From Mesorhizobium loti (GTDB lineage: Bacteria; Pseudomonadota; Alphaproteobacteria; Rhizobiales; Rhizobiaceae), in NCBI GenBank assembly GCA_014189435.1, contig CP050293.1, forward strand, positions 1,555,001 through 1,619,000: 64,000 nucleotides of DNA. The letters are read 5' to 3'. The notes under the pieces were generated by a model. It worked only from the letters and a program-made list of their open reading frames with translations. It ran no database searches and was not told the DNA's origin. Position numbers and translations under genes: made by a program. Positions 17,130 through 27,580 of this stretch are shown piece after piece; within the stretch, counting starts at the first letter, position 1, and the number at the start of each line of letters is the position of its first letter.

Positions 17130-20100
17130 ATGAAAATAGTCTGGCGCATCCTCCGCATTGTTCTTTACACGCTGCTGATCGTGGTTGCGGGCGCGATCGG
17201 CGCGCTGGTGGTGCTGACCAAGACCGAGCGCGGCCGCGACAATCTCGCTGGCATCATTTCGCGCCTGGCTTCGAGCGACGACCGCAAGATCACCGTCAGC
17301 GGCATCGACGGCATCTGGTCCGGGGCGCTCAGCGTCGACCATGTCGTGCTGGAGGACCGCGAGGGCGCCTGGCTGGTGGCACGCAAGGTGGCCGTCGACT
17401 GGTCGCCGCTGGCGCTGCTGTCGAAGAACTTCAGCGCCGACCGCATCGCGGCGGAGCGCATAGAACTGGCCCGGTTGCCGGTGGCCAGCACGCAGCCGGC
17501 GTCGAGCGGCGGCACGACGACGCTGCCGGTTTCGCTCGACATCAAGCAGATTGACCTGCCCGAGATCGCGCTGGGGCAAGACCTTGCCGGCAGCGGCATC
17601 GCCGAACTCGCCGCCAAGGGCATGCTCAAGGCCGACGCCGCGCCGCTGGCGGTCGAGACGGTTCTCAACGTCACCCGCCATGACGGCAAGCAAGGCAATG
17701 TCGACGCCAAGATCCATTTTGCGCCGGCAGACAACAGGCTCGACCTCGACCTCAAGGCCTCGGAGCCGGCAGGCGGCATCATCGCCAATCTGCTCAAGCT
17801 GCCTGATGCGCCGCCGGTCGATATAATCGTCTCGGGCACGGGACCGCTCGCCAATTGGAACGGCATAGGCACGTTCGCGGTCGACGGCAAGATCGTCACT
17901 CAGCTGACGGGCCGCCACCAACTGACCGACAAGGGAAATCACATTGAAGCCAAGGGCGACGGCGACTTCGCCCGCTTCCTGCCGGAGAATTTGAAGCCGC
18001 TGTTTGCCGGCAAGACCAGTTTCGATGTCGCGGGCACCGCCACCTCAGCCGGTGGCGTCAGTGTCGACCGCGCTAATGTTGACAGCGATGCGGTGCATGG
18101 CACCGCCACCGGCATCGTCGATCCTGCCGGCGCCAGCGATCTCTCGGTCGAACTCACCGCCAAGGGCCCGCCCGTCGTGATCAGCGTCGGCAGCAAGGCA
18201 CAGCCGATCACGCTGGCGATCAGCAACGCCACCGCGCGCGCCTTCGGCGACGGCAAGGCGCCGATCATCGACATCGGCGCCTCCTTCGTTTCGATCGTGG
18301 CCGGCGGCACGCGGCTGGACGATCTGGTGGCGCAGATCCATTCCGACGGTTTCGACATCCAGAACCGCGCCGGGCCGGTTACCGTCAAGCTTGTAGCGGG
18401 TGGTCTCAAGACCGACGTGGCGACGCTGGCGCCGCTGATCACCGGCAAGGTCGATGTCGATCTGGCCGGATCGGTCAGCAAGGACGCCATCGCCATCGAC
18501 CAGGGCACATTGCGCTCCGATGCGCTCAACGCGTCGCTGACAGCGACAGTGGCGCTTGCCGATCTGTCGATGCAGCTGAAGATGAACGCGGATGCCGTGG
18601 CGACGGCCTTTCCGCCGCAGATCGCCTCGGTGCTCGGCGCCCGGGTGAAATTCTCGGCCAGCGCGGCTCGCGATCCGCAGGGATCCTTCGCCGCCAACTC
18701 GATCGAGTTCACGTCCGGGTCGCTCAGCGCCAGCGGCACCGCCAGCACCCAAGGCACCGACATCCAGGCCGACATCAAGGGCAAGCTGGGCGACGTTTCC
18801 GTGCTGTCGCCGATGGTCGGCGTGCCGGTTGCCGGTGGTATCGATTTCGCGCTGTCGGCAAGCGGCGCCATGACGGCGCCGGATTTCACTGTTACCGCCG
18901 ACAGCGACAGCCTGACCGCCTCGGGCCGCACGGTGAAGACCATCAAGCTGACGGCGAGCGGCAAGGCCGACATTGCCAGCCCCGCCGCCAATATCTCGCT
19001 GACCGGTTCCGTCAACGACCAGTCGCTCGATATCAAGGCGGCACTTGTGACGAGCGAAGGCAAGCGTTCGATCAATGGCTTCCTGGTCTCGCTGGGCGAC
19101 AACAAGGTCTCGGGCGATCTCGCGCTGGACGACACGTACATGCCGCTCGGCACGCTGACGCTCGACGCGCCCGCTATCGACCAGTTGGCCGCACTGGCCG
19201 GCCAGGCGGTGACGGGCGACATCGACGGCACCATCCGCTTTGCCAAGGAGGGCGACGCGCCCTCCGTCGCCATCGACGCGAAGAGCACCTCGATCGCGCG
19301 CGGCGAGGTGACGGCCAAGGCCATCACCGTCAATGCGCTGATCGCCAACTATCTCAAGGCGCCGGCGATCGCCGGTTCGATCAAGGCTGACAGCGTCACC
19401 TCGGGAACCACCGAAATCGGCGGCATCGGCGTCGACCTGAAGCGTGACGGCGACTGGACCAATTTCACCGGCGGCGCCACCATAGCTGGCATTCCGGCAA
19501 CCGCTGCCGGCCGGGTGAAGATCGCCGATGGCACGACCAGCGTCGAGATCGCCTCGGGCGAAGCGACGGTTCGCGGCATCAAAGCGGCAATCGCTCAAGC
19601 CTCGACGCTGAGCATCGCCAACGGCACGGCCAGCATCGAAAGACTGGCGCTCGATATCGGCGGCGGTTCGGTGACGCTGTCGGGCACGGCTGGCCAGACG
19701 CTCGACCTCACGGCGCAATTTTCGGCACTGCCGGCGGCACTGGCCAATGATTTTTCGCCCGGTCTCGATGCCGTGGGCACGCTTGGCGGCACGGCTCAGG
19801 TGTCTGGATCGCCGGCCGCTCCCGACGTCCGTTTCAACGCGCAGCTGGCTGGCGTCGAAACCAGCCAGACCCGCCAGGCGGGGCTCGGGGCCCTCGCTGT
19901 AGACGCTGCCGGCAGCTACACCATGGCCGGCGGTGTTGTGCTCGATCAGGCGACGCTGACCGGCGACAAGATTTCCGGCAAGGCGGCCGGCACCCTCAAC
20001 CCGAACGGCGCCAGCGATTTCGCGCTCGATCTCATCTCATCTGGCCCCAGCCTGCCCCTGACTGTCGGCAGCGCCGAGAGCCCGGTCAAGATCGAGATCC

Positions 20101-23100
20101 AGTCCTTGTCGGCAAAGGTAGCGGGCGAGAGCACGCGGGCCCGCCTGGACATCTCCGCGATCCTACCCTCGATCACCACCAGCCCGGCGAAGGTGGACGG
20201 GCTTGCCTTGGCATTGCATTCGGATGCGTTCGATCTCAAGAACCGTGCAGGGCCGGTTTCCGGCACGGTGTCGGTGGACAAGGTCGGTCTCGACAATCCC
20301 GCGATCGCACCGCTGATCGCTGGCAAGGTCACGGCCGCACTTAGTGCCCGGCTGACAGCCGACGCGGTCGCCATCGACAGCGGCTCGCTCAAGAGCGATG
20401 CGCTGAACAGCCAGATCGCCGGCCAGGTGTCGCTGCGTGACGGCGCCATCGACCTCAATCTGAAGGCGGATGCCCCATCATCGGCCTTGCCGGCGGCGGC
20501 GCGCGGCATGCTCGGCGAACGCGCGCAGATCAGCGCCACGCTGAAACGCGACCCCAACGGCAGTATCGCTATAGGCGGCTTGAAGCTGACCTCGGGCGCG
20601 CTGACTGCAGAAGGGCAAGCCAGCCTTGCCGACAACAAGGTCGCCGCCGACCTCAAGGGCGCGCTGAGCGACATCGCGCTGCTGTCGAAGGATGCCAAGG
20701 GCGCCATCGCCTTTGCTTTGAACGCACAAGGGCCGGCCACGGCGCCTGATCTGTCACTGACGGTCGACAGCGACAGGCTTCTGGTGGCATCGCGCGAGAT
20801 CACCGGCTTGAAGCTGACCGCCACCGGCAAGGCCGATGCCGCCAACCCGGCGGCGAATGTGCAACTGACCGGCAATGTCGCCGGCCAGGCGCTGCAAGGC
20901 AGTGCGGTGCTGGCGACGGCGGACGGCAAGAGCGCCATCAACGGCCTGCTGCTGTCGCTGGGCAAGAACAGGATTTCCGGCGATCTGGCGCTGGATGAGA
21001 AGTTCGTGCCGGTCGGCACCATCGCGCTCGACCTGCCCGATATCGGCCCGCTGGCGGCGCTGGCGCTGGAAAAGGCCGAAGGCGACGTGCGCGGCACGAT
21101 CGCCTTCTCGAAGAACGGCACCGCGCCGCAGGTCGCGATCAAGGCGACCACGGCATCGATCTCTCGTGGCGACCTGCAGGCGAAAGCTGTCTCAATCGAT
21201 GCGCTGGTCGCCAACTATCTCGCCGCACCCGTGATCTCCGGAAAGATCCGCGCCAACACCGTCACGTCGGGTGGCACCGTGATCAGCGGCATCGATGTCG
21301 ACTTGAAACGCGACGGCGACTGGACCGGCTTCACCGGCGGCGCAACCGTCAAGGGCATTCCGGCACAGGCCGCTGGCCGCGTGAAAGTGGCCAATGGCAC
21401 GACGACCATCGAGCTCGCGTCGGGCCAGGCGACCGTACAGGGCATCAAGGCGGCCATCGCCCAGGCCTCGACCGTCAGCATCGCCAATGGCACGACGACG
21501 CTGGACCGGCTGGTGCTCAACCTCGGCGGCGGTACAGCGACGGTGACCGGCAAGGTCGGCACGGCGCTCGACATCAACGCGACGCTGGCGCGGGTGCCGA
21601 TGTCGCTCGCCAACAGTTTCTCGCCGGGGCTCGACGCCGCCGGCTCGATTTCGGGCACGGTCAAGGTGACGGGTGCGCCGGCGAATCCTGCCGTCGCCTT
21701 CAACATCGATGCGGCCGGGGTGCAGACATCGCAGACCCGAGGAGCTGGTGTCGGGGCGGTCAGTGTTTCCTCGTCGGGTACCTTCGGCGGCAACAAGCTG
21801 ACCTTCAACGCCAATCTCAGCGATGGAGCCGGCCTTGGCCTCAAGGGCGGCGGCACCGTGACGACGGCAGGCACGCCGGCGCTGGTGCTCGATTTCAATG
21901 GCGCCGTGCCCTTCGGCCTGCTCAGCCAGAAACTCGCGGCGCAGGGCCTGTCGCTGTCTGGAACCGCCAATGTCAACGTCCAGGTGCGCGGTCCTGCCTC
22001 ATCGCCTGTCATCGGCGGCAGCGTCAGCACCTCCGGTGCGCGCCTTGTCGATGCGCGCTCGGGTCTCGCCGTCAACGATCTTGCCGCCGATGTCTCGATC
22101 GCCGGCGGCGTCGCCCGGATCAACCGGCTGACCGGGACGCTGTCGACGCGCGGCAGCCTGTCGGCAAGCGGCACGGTCGGCATCAATCCGGCGCAGGGTT
22201 TCCCGGCCGATCTGTCGATCAAGCTGGTCGACGGCCGCTATACGGACGGAAGGGTGGTAACGGCCAACCTCGGCGGCGACCTGACGATCAAGGGACCGCT
22301 CACATCCGCACCGGTTATTGCCGGCACAATCAATCTCGCCAAGACGGTGGTTACGGTTCCAGACAAGCTGCCCGGCTCGCTTTCGGCGCTCGACGTCAAG
22401 CACAAGAACGCGCCGGGCGCGGTCAAGGCGCAGGACAAGGCGTTGCGGCCGCCGGCGACCAGCGGCAAGGGCGGCGGCACTGGCCTGGTGCTTGATGTCA
22501 CGGTCAACGCGCCGAACCAGATCTTCATCCAGGGCAGGGGCGTCGACGCCGAACTCGGCGGCTCGCTCAAGCTGACCGGCCCGGCCTCGTCGCCGCAAGC
22601 GGTCGGCACCTTCACCCTGCAGCGTGGACGGCTGTCGATCCTCGGCAAGCGGCTGACCTTCACCGAAGGCACGGTCGGCTTTTCCGGCTCGCTAGTGCCT
22701 TATCTTAACCTGACGGCGACCACGACGACGACCAGCGCCACCGTCACCATCGTGGTGTCGGGCGAAGCGACCAATCCGAAATTCACCTTCTCCTCGGTGC
22801 CGGCGCTGCCAGAGGACGAGGTGCTGGCGCAATTGATCTTCGGACGCTCGATGTCGAACCTGTCGCCGCTGCAGATCGCCCAGCTCGCCGAGGCCGCCGG
22901 ACAACTGGCCGGTGTCGGCGGTTCGACGTCGCTGCTCGAAAACCTGCGCAGCGCCATCGGCGTCGACGATCTCGACGTCACCACGGACGACAAGGGCGGC
23001 ACGGCGGTTTCGGCCGGAAAGTATCTCAACGACCGCACCTATGTGACGATCCAGAAGGGTGACAAGCCGGGCTCTGGCAAGGCGACGATCGACCTCAATG

Positions 23101-23183
23101 TAGGGCGCGGCGTCAAGCTGCGTGGCGAGGCCAACGACGCCGGCGAAGCCAAGGGCGGCATCTTCTACGAGAAGGAATACTAA
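17130..23183 (+). CDS. tamB: Translocation and assembly protein TamB, internally duplicated
   Basis: A 2017-residue AsmA/TamB family protein: one N-terminal inner-membrane helix (residues ~5-27), a long repetitive beta-rich periplasmic stretch, and the C-terminal DUF490 domain (E-D-E-V-L-A-Q-L-I-F-G-R-S through to the end). Such proteins bridge the two membranes and work with TamA, and related proteins move phospholipids. The length is well above E. coli TamB (~1260). Residues 328-953 and 954 to about 1577 are a recognisable tandem duplication, with matched landmarks such as N-R-A-G-P-V, L-D-L-K-R-D-G-D-W-T versus V-D-L-K-R-D-G-D-W-T, and G-I-K-A-A-I-A-Q-A-S-T in both halves. The start is 3 nt after tamA, so they form one operon. 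Confidence 0.93.
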   Translation: MKIVWRILRIVLYTLLIVVAGAIGALVVLTKTERGRDNLAGIISRLASSDDRKITVSGIDGIWSGALSVDHVVLEDREGAWLVARKVAVDWSPLALLSKNFSADRIAAERIELARLPVASTQPASSGGTTTLPVSLDIKQIDLPEIALGQDLAGSGIAELAAKGMLKADAAPLAVETVLNVTRHDGKQGNVDAKIHFAPADNRLDLDLKASEPAGGIIANLLKLPDAPPVDIIVSGTGPLANWNGIGTFAVDGKIVTQLTGRHQLTDKGNHIEAKGDGDFARFLPENLKPLFAGKTSFDVAGTATSAGGVSVDRANVDSDAVHGTATGIVDPAGASDLSVELTAKGPPVVISVGSKAQPITLAISNATARAFGDGKAPIIDIGASFVSIVAGGTRLDDLVAQIHSDGFDIQNRAGPVTVKLVAGGLKTDVATLAPLITGKVDVDLAGSVSKDAIAIDQGTLRSDALNASLTATVALADLSMQLKMNADAVATAFPPQIASVLGARVKFSASAARDPQGSFAANSIEFTSGSLSASGTASTQGTDIQADIKGKLGDVSVLSPMVGVPVAGGIDFALSASGAMTAPDFTVTADSDSLTASGRTVKTIKLTASGKADIASPAANISLTGSVNDQSLDIKAALVTSEGKRSINGFLVSLGDNKVSGDLALDDTYMPLGTLTLDAPAIDQLAALAGQAVTGDIDGTIRFAKEGDAPSVAIDAKSTSIARGEVTAKAITVNALIANYLKAPAIAGSIKADSVTSGTTEIGGIGVDLKRDGDWTNFTGGATIAGIPATAAGRVKIADGTTSVEIASGEATVRGIKAAIAQASTLSIANGTASIERLALDIGGGSVTLSGTAGQTLDLTAQFSALPAALANDFSPGLDAVGTLGGTAQVSGSPAAPDVRFNAQLAGVETSQTRQAGLGALAVDAAGSYTMAGGVVLDQATLTGDKISGKAAGTLNPNGASDFALDLISSGPSLPLTVGSAESPVKIEIQSLSAKVAGESTRARLDISAILPSITTSPAKVDGLALALHSDAFDLKNRAGPVSGTVSVDKVGLDNPAIAPLIAGKVTAALSARLTADAVAIDSGSLKSDALNSQIAGQVSLRDGAIDLNLKADAPSSALPAAARGMLGERAQISATLKRDPNGSIAIGGLKLTSGALTAEGQASLADNKVAADLKGALSDIALLSKDAKGAIAFALNAQGPATAPDLSLTVDSDRLLVASREITGLKLTATGKADAANPAANVQLTGNVAGQALQGSAVLATADGKSAINGLLLSLGKNRISGDLALDEKFVPVGTIALDLPDIGPLAALALEKAEGDVRGTIAFSKNGTAPQVAIKATTASISRGDLQAKAVSIDALVANYLAAPVISGKIRANTVTSGGTVISGIDVDLKRDGDWTGFTGGATVKGIPAQAAGRVKVANGTTTIELASGQATVQGIKAAIAQASTVSIANGTTTLDRLVLNLGGGTATVTGKVGTALDINATLARVPMSLANSFSPGLDAAGSISGTVKVTGAPANPAVAFNIDAAGVQTSQTRGAGVGAVSVSSSGTFGGNKLTFNANLSDGAGLGLKGGGTVTTAGTPALVLDFNGAVPFGLLSQKLAAQGLSLSGTANVNVQVRGPASSPVIGGSVSTSGARLVDARSGLAVNDLAADVSIAGGVARINRLTGTLSTRGSLSASGTVGINPAQGFPADLSIKLVDGRYTDGRVVTANLGGDLTIKGPLTSAPVIAGTINLAKTVVTVPDKLPGSLSALDVKHKNAPGAVKAQDKALRPPATSGKGGGTGLVLDVTVNAPNQIFIQGRGVDAELGGSLKLTGPASSPQAVGTFTLQRGRLSILGKRLTFTEGTVGFSGSLVPYLNLTATTTTTSATVTIVVSGEATNPKFTFSSVPALPEDEVLAQLIFGRSMSNLSPLQIAQLAEAAGQLAGVGGSTSLLENLRSAIGVDDLDVTTDDKGGTAVSAGKYLNDRTYVTIQKGDKPGSGKATIDLNVGRGVKLRGEANDAGEAKGGIFYEKEY

Positions 23184-23448
23184 TCTCCGGCGGGACTTTT
23201 GGCCCCATGGCGGCTCGATGCTGGTGCTGTCCGGGTCCCGGTAAATGTCTCAGTTTAATCGACTATCGAGATTCCAGAAGAATCCGTCGGACAGTAGCAA
23301 ATTTGCGCCAAGACTGTCGTTATCACGCGAACCGCTCCCTTTTCAAAGTTGCACATTCCCTAACATGTTCTCAATCCACGCCGTCTTTGACATCATGGCC
23401 TGGATGCGGAATGTTAAAAGGCGGAAAGCCAACAATGGGAGTTAAGTC

Positions 23449-25101
23449 ATGACAATTTATAAGAGCAATGGCGATCGCGTTCCGGATCACATCCTGGCCA
23501 TGGCCGAAGAAGCCAAGGCAGGCAAGGTCGATCGCCGCGAATTCCTGGCCATGGCCAGCGTCTTTGGTGCGTCGACGGCAATGGCCTACGGCTTGCTCGG
23601 CCTCGCCGACCCGACGCCGGCGAAGGCCGAAGAGGTAAAGGGCAAGAAGGGCGGCACGCTGAAGATCGCCCAGTGGATCAAGGATCCCAAAGACCCGCGC
23701 AAGGCCGACTGGTCGGAAATCGCCAATGCCGAGCGCCAGGCGCTTGAGCCGCTGGTCAAGTACACACCCGAATACACATTCCGCCCCTATCTGCTGGAAA
23801 GCTGGGACGTCAACGACGACGCCACGCAGTACACGCTGCATGTGCGCAAGGGCGTCACCTGGTCGAATGGCGATGCCTTCACCGCCGCCGACGTCGTCTT
23901 CAACCTAAAGCGTTGGGCCGACAAGAAAGCCGAAGGCAATTCGATGCCCGGCCGTCTCGGCTCGCTGGTCAAGGACGACAAGCTCGACGAAAGCGCCGTG
24001 ACCATGCCTGACGACCACACGGTCGTGCTCAAGCTCGGCAAGCCTGACATCGCGCTCATTCCCAACATGTGCGACTATCCCGGCCTGATCGTCCACAAGA
24101 GCTTCGATGAGAAGGGCGGCGACTTCAAGGCCTGCCCGATCGGCACCGGCCCGTTCGAGCTCGTCTCCTACGATGTCGGCCAGAAAGTGGTTTACAAGCG
24201 CCGCACCGACGACAAGTGGTGGGACGGCGAAGTGTTCCTCGACGGCCTGGAATTCATTGACTACGGCACCGATCCGGCGGCCATGGTCAGCGCTTTCGAA
24301 GCCGGTGAAGTGCACACCAATTTCGAGACTTCGGCCGACTACGTGTCGATCCTCGACGGCATGGACCTGGTGAAGTCGGAAATCGTCACTGCTTCGACCA
24401 TCGTCTGCCGCACCAACGTCAACAACAAGCCTTATGGCGACCAGAAGGTTCGCAACGCGCTGCAGCTCGCGGTCGACAACAATGTCGTTCTTCAGCTTGG
24501 CTATGGCAATGCCGGCACCGTTGCCGAAAACCACCATGTCTGCCAGATTCATCCGGAATATTATGAGCTTGCGAAGGTCGCCCGCGATCCGGCCAAGGCA
24601 AAGGCGCTGATGGCGGAAGCCGGCCAGGCCGACTTCGAACACGAGCTGATCACCGTCGACGAGGACTGGCACAAGAACACCGGCGATGCGATCGCTGCCC
24701 AGATGCGCGACGCCGGCCTCAAGGTGAAGCGCACCGTGCTGCCGGGCTCGACGTTCTGGAACGATTGGACCAAGTATCCGCTGTCCATGACCAACTGGAA
24801 CATGCGGCCGCTTGGCGTCCAGGTGCTTGCGATCGGCTATCGCACAGGCGAAGCCTGGAACGAGACAGGCTATTCGAACCCGGACTGGGATGCCAAGCTC
24901 AATGCGGCGCTCGCCGTTGCCGACGCCGCCAAGCGCAAGGAAATGATGAAGGACATCGAGCAGATCCTGCAGGATTCCGGCATCATGATCCAGCCGTACT
25001 GGCGTAAGCTCTACAGCCACTCGGTCAAGGCGGTGCAGAACTACAAGATGCATCCGACTTTCGAGCGCGACTACGGCAAGGTCTGGCTCGACCAGGCTTG
25101 A
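23449..25101 (+). CDS. ABC transporter substrate-binding protein, family 5 (peptide/opine type)
   Basis: A 550-residue solute-binding protein of the DppA/OppA family. It carries a twin-arginine signal ([10 protein letters not shown]) about 30 residues from the start, with the hydrophobic stretch ending near P-A-K-A, so it is exported folded. Typical family segments are [15 protein letters not shown] and G-T-G-P-F-E-L. ATG 23449 has GGGAG upstream. It heads the operon with two permeases and a double ATPase. Two stem-loops after its stop probably reduce read-through, giving more binding protein than membrane parts. The ligand is unknown; dipeptides, opines or other small cationic compounds are possible. 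Confidence 0.9.
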   Translation: MTIYKSNGDRVPDHILAMAEEAKAGKVDRREFLAMASVFGASTAMAYGLLGLADPTPAKAEEVKGKKGGTLKIAQWIKDPKDPRKADWSEIANAERQALEPLVKYTPEYTFRPYLLESWDVNDDATQYTLHVRKGVTWSNGDAFTAADVVFNLKRWADKKAEGNSMPGRLGSLVKDDKLDESAVTMPDDHTVVLKLGKPDIALIPNMCDYPGLIVHKSFDEKGGDFKACPIGTGPFELVSYDVGQKVVYKRRTDDKWWDGEVFLDGLEFIDYGTDPAAMVSAFEAGEVHTNFETSADYVSILDGMDLVKSEIVTASTIVCRTNVNNKPYGDQKVRNALQLAVDNNVVLQLGYGNAGTVAENHHVCQIHPEYYELAKVARDPAKAKALMAEAGQADFEHELITVDEDWHKNTGDAIAAQMRDAGLKVKRTVLPGSTFWNDWTKYPLSMTNWNMRPLGVQVLAIGYRTGEAWNETGYSNPDWDAKLNAALAVADAAKRKEMMKDIEQILQDSGIMIQPYWRKLYSHSVKAVQNYKMHPTFERDYGKVWLDQA

Positions 25102-25113
25102 TCGCACTGACAA

Positions 25114-25139
25114 GGGGAAGGGGCGTCGCCCCTTTCCCT
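25114..25139 (+). terminator. Stem-loop after the substrate-binding protein gene
   Basis: An imperfect hairpin, GGGGAAGGGGC pairing with GCCCCTTTCCC around a short loop, 13 nt after the stop codon. No strong U tract follows, so it may act as an mRNA-stabilising or attenuating structure rather than a full terminator. Confidence 0.4.
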
Positions 25140-25253
25140 CGCTCTTTGCGTCGTCCGTCCCTGTTGGTCCGCGCTTTCTCAAAAAAGTTGCGGACTCGCG
25201 GGCAAGGTCATGCAACAAAAACAGGGTTGATCGCATCCGAAGGCCTGTTTGAC

Positions 25254-25285
25254 AGCCAGCCCCGCCGGTCACGGCAGGGTTGGCT
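25254..25285 (+). terminator. Second stem-loop before the permease genes
   Basis: AGCCAgCCCcGCCG pairs with CGGCaGGGtTGGCT (two weak pairs) around GTCA and is followed by TTTCAT. Together with the hairpin at 25114-25139 it separates the binding-protein gene from the permeases and could set their expression ratio. Confidence 0.35.
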
Positions 25286-25328
25286 TTCATAGCCGGCTCA
25301 AACCCCAACCCATCGGCAGGGGACCGCC

Positions 25329-26363
25329 ATGCTTTCCTTCGTTATCAGGCGTCTTGGCACCATGGCATTGACGATGCTGTGCCTGACCATGGTCGTCTTC
25401 TTCCTGATCAACCTTGAGCCCAATTTGAAGAAGCTGGCGATCAGCCAGACCGAAATGCATACCTCGGCCGAGCAGCTCGAGAGCTGGCTGGTCAACCATG
25501 GCTACCGGCAGAACTTCTTCGTCCGCTACGGCCAGTGGCTGGGCGTCGTGCCCAAACAGCCGGTGACCGACCCGGCGACCGGCAAGCCGGCGCAGCGTTT
25601 CTCCTTCTGCAACGATCCGCTCGTGCCAACCTTCGCCGGCGTTTTCGAGGGCGATTTTGGCTGCTCGACCAAGTTCAAGGCAACCGTTGCCTCAAAACTG
25701 TTTCCCGCGCTTGGTGCCACCGGCATCCTGATGTTCTGGGTGCTGGCGGTGATGGTGCCGATCTCGCTTTTGATCGGCATCCTTGCCGGCATGCGGGAGG
25801 GGTCGCGAACCGACCGCGTGCTGTCAGTGGCCTCGATCGCCTCGACGGCGACGCCTGAATACGTATCGGGCGTCATTTTCACCGTCATCTTCGCCTCATG
25901 GCTTGGCTGGCTGAACGGCTCAGCGGCTTCGGCCAGCCAGGGCATCACCTTCTACAATTTCACGCTGCCGGTGATGACGCTGGCGATCTACGGCATCGGC
26001 TACATCGCCCGTATGACGCGCGCTTCGATGGTCGAGGTGATGACGCAGCAATATATCCGCACCGCCCGATTGAAGGGGCTCTCCTTCGGCAGCGTGGTGG
26101 TCAAACATGCGCTGCGCAACGCGCTGATCGCGCCCTTCACCGTCATCATGCTGCAGTTTCCCTGGCTGCTCACCGGCGTCGTCATCGTCGAGGTGATGTT
26201 CCGCTACCAGGGGTTTGGCTACACGCTGGTCGAGGCGGCCGGCAACAACGACATCGACCTTTTGCTCGGCTGCTCGCTGGTCTCGGTGTTCATCGTCTTG
26301 ATCACGCAGCTCATTTCCGATGTCGGCTACGCGTTTCTCAATCCGCGTATCAGAGTTCAGTAG
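25329..26363 (+). CDS. ABC transporter permease, DppB type
   Basis: A 344-residue inner-membrane permease. The N-terminal M-L-S-F-V-I-R-R-L-G-T-M with first membrane helix is standard for DppB/OppB. A periplasmic loop of about 110 residues precedes the core membrane domain. The core carries the ATPase-contact loop Y-I-R-T-A-R-L-K-G-L and the conserved H-A-L-R-N-A-L-I. It forms the channel with the permease at 26376, which starts 12 nt downstream. The start is supported by GGGGA upstream. Confidence 0.93.
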   Translation: MLSFVIRRLGTMALTMLCLTMVVFFLINLEPNLKKLAISQTEMHTSAEQLESWLVNHGYRQNFFVRYGQWLGVVPKQPVTDPATGKPAQRFSFCNDPLVPTFAGVFEGDFGCSTKFKATVASKLFPALGATGILMFWVLAVMVPISLLIGILAGMREGSRTDRVLSVASIASTATPEYVSGVIFTVIFASWLGWLNGSAASASQGITFYNFTLPVMTLAIYGIGYIARMTRASMVEVMTQQYIRTARLKGLSFGSVVVKHALRNALIAPFTVIMLQFPWLLTGVVIVEVMFRYQGFGYTLVEAAGNNDIDLLLGCSLVSVFIVLITQLISDVGYAFLNPRIRVQ

Positions 26364-26375
26364 GGGGCGAAGCGG

Positions 26376-27533
26376 ATGCCGGTTCAATATATCAGTGGCT
26401 TCACCGTCGTTCTGGAAGTGCTGTCGCGCTTCTGGCCGGTCTGGATCGCGCTCCTCATCGTCATGGGAGCGAGCTTCGCCTACAAGAAGAAGCTGGCGCT
26501 CTATGGCCAGCTCTTCGACAGCGGCGTCGGCATCGTCGGCGTCGGCATCTGTCTGTTCTGGCTGTTCACGGCGATCTTCGCCGCGACCATCTCGCCCTTC
26601 GATCCGCTGGCCCAGATCCCCATCATGAAGGACGTGCTGCCGGGCGCCGTCGAACCGCAATCGGGGCTGACCTATCTGTTCGGCGGCGACAAGCTGGCGC
26701 GCGACGTGTTTTCGCGCATGGTCTATGGCAGCCAGATCGTGCTGATTATCGCGCCTGCCGCAACCGGCTTCGCGCTGATGGTCGGCATCACGCTCGGCTT
26801 GCCCGCGGGCTATTACGGCGGCAAGATCGACACCGTGCTGTCCTTCCTGGCCAACCTTGTGCTGGCCTTCCCGGTCATCCTGCTGTTCTACCTGCTGGTG
26901 ACGCCGGGCATCATGGACACGCCGATCCCCTATGGCATGGCCGGCGTCTTCTTCCTGTTCCCGATCATCTTCTTTTCCGTGCTGTTCTGGACGCGCTACA
27001 AGAACCGGCCCGACCGGCTCTACATCCTGCTCGGCATCACCCTGATCCTCGGCGGCTGGATCTACCTAGGCCTTGTGTTCGACAGGGACCCGCTGCACAT
27101 CGTCCATATCGATCCCAATCAGCTCAACATCTTCGTGGCGGTGGTGTTCGCCTCCAGCCCCGGCGTGTTCCGCATCGTGCGTGGCCTGGTGATGGACATC
27201 AAGACGCGCGACTATGTGGCGGCGGCGCAGACGCGCGGTGAATCGCCCTGGTACATCATGCTGTGGGAGATCCTGCCCAATGCGCGCGGGCCGCTGATCG
27301 TCGATGCCTGCCTGCGCATTGGCTACACCACGATCCTGCTCGGCACGCTCGGCTATTTCGGCCTTGGCCTGGCGCCGGAAAGTCCGGACTGGGGCACCGC
27401 GATCAAGGACGCGAGCCGCCTGCTGCGTTCCTTCATCCACCCGGCGCTGCCGCCGACAATCGCACTGATGTCGTTCGTGCTGGGCTTGAACCTGCTCGCC
27501 GACTCGCTGCGCGAACAATCGATGAAAGATTGA
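26376..27533 (+). CDS. ABC transporter permease, DppC type, with extra membrane segment pair
   Basis: A 385-residue permease partner of the preceding gene. The DppC signature G-G-D-K-L-A-R-D-V-F-S-R and the EAA loop D-Y-V-A-A-A-Q-T-R-G-E-S are present, ending in L-L-A-D-S-L-R-E. It is about 90 residues longer than a standard DppC (~300). The surplus lies between the core halves (around residues 185-245) and encodes two hydrophobic segments separated by T-R-Y-K-N-R-P-D-R. The same long form is common in systems with a fused double ATPase, as here. AGGGGG lies upstream of the ATG. Confidence 0.92.
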   Translation: MPVQYISGFTVVLEVLSRFWPVWIALLIVMGASFAYKKKLALYGQLFDSGVGIVGVGICLFWLFTAIFAATISPFDPLAQIPIMKDVLPGAVEPQSGLTYLFGGDKLARDVFSRMVYGSQIVLIIAPAATGFALMVGITLGLPAGYYGGKIDTVLSFLANLVLAFPVILLFYLLVTPGIMDTPIPYGMAGVFFLFPIIFFSVLFWTRYKNRPDRLYILLGITLILGGWIYLGLVFDRDPLHIVHIDPNQLNIFVAVVFASSPGVFRIVRGLVMDIKTRDYVAAAQTRGESPWYIMLWEILPNARGPLIVDACLRIGYTTILLGTLGYFGLGLAPESPDWGTAIKDASRLLRSFIHPALPPTIALMSFVLGLNLLADSLREQSMKD

Positions 27534-27580
27534 TTGACGGGCTTCGGCCCGCATCTGGTAAAATTGGATTGGAGCGACCC

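Noticed and set aside
15756..19718. Minus-strand frames of 728, 469 and 557 codons opposite tamA and tamB
   Set aside because: No recognisable motifs; composition typical of antisense to alanine/glycine-rich coding DNA.
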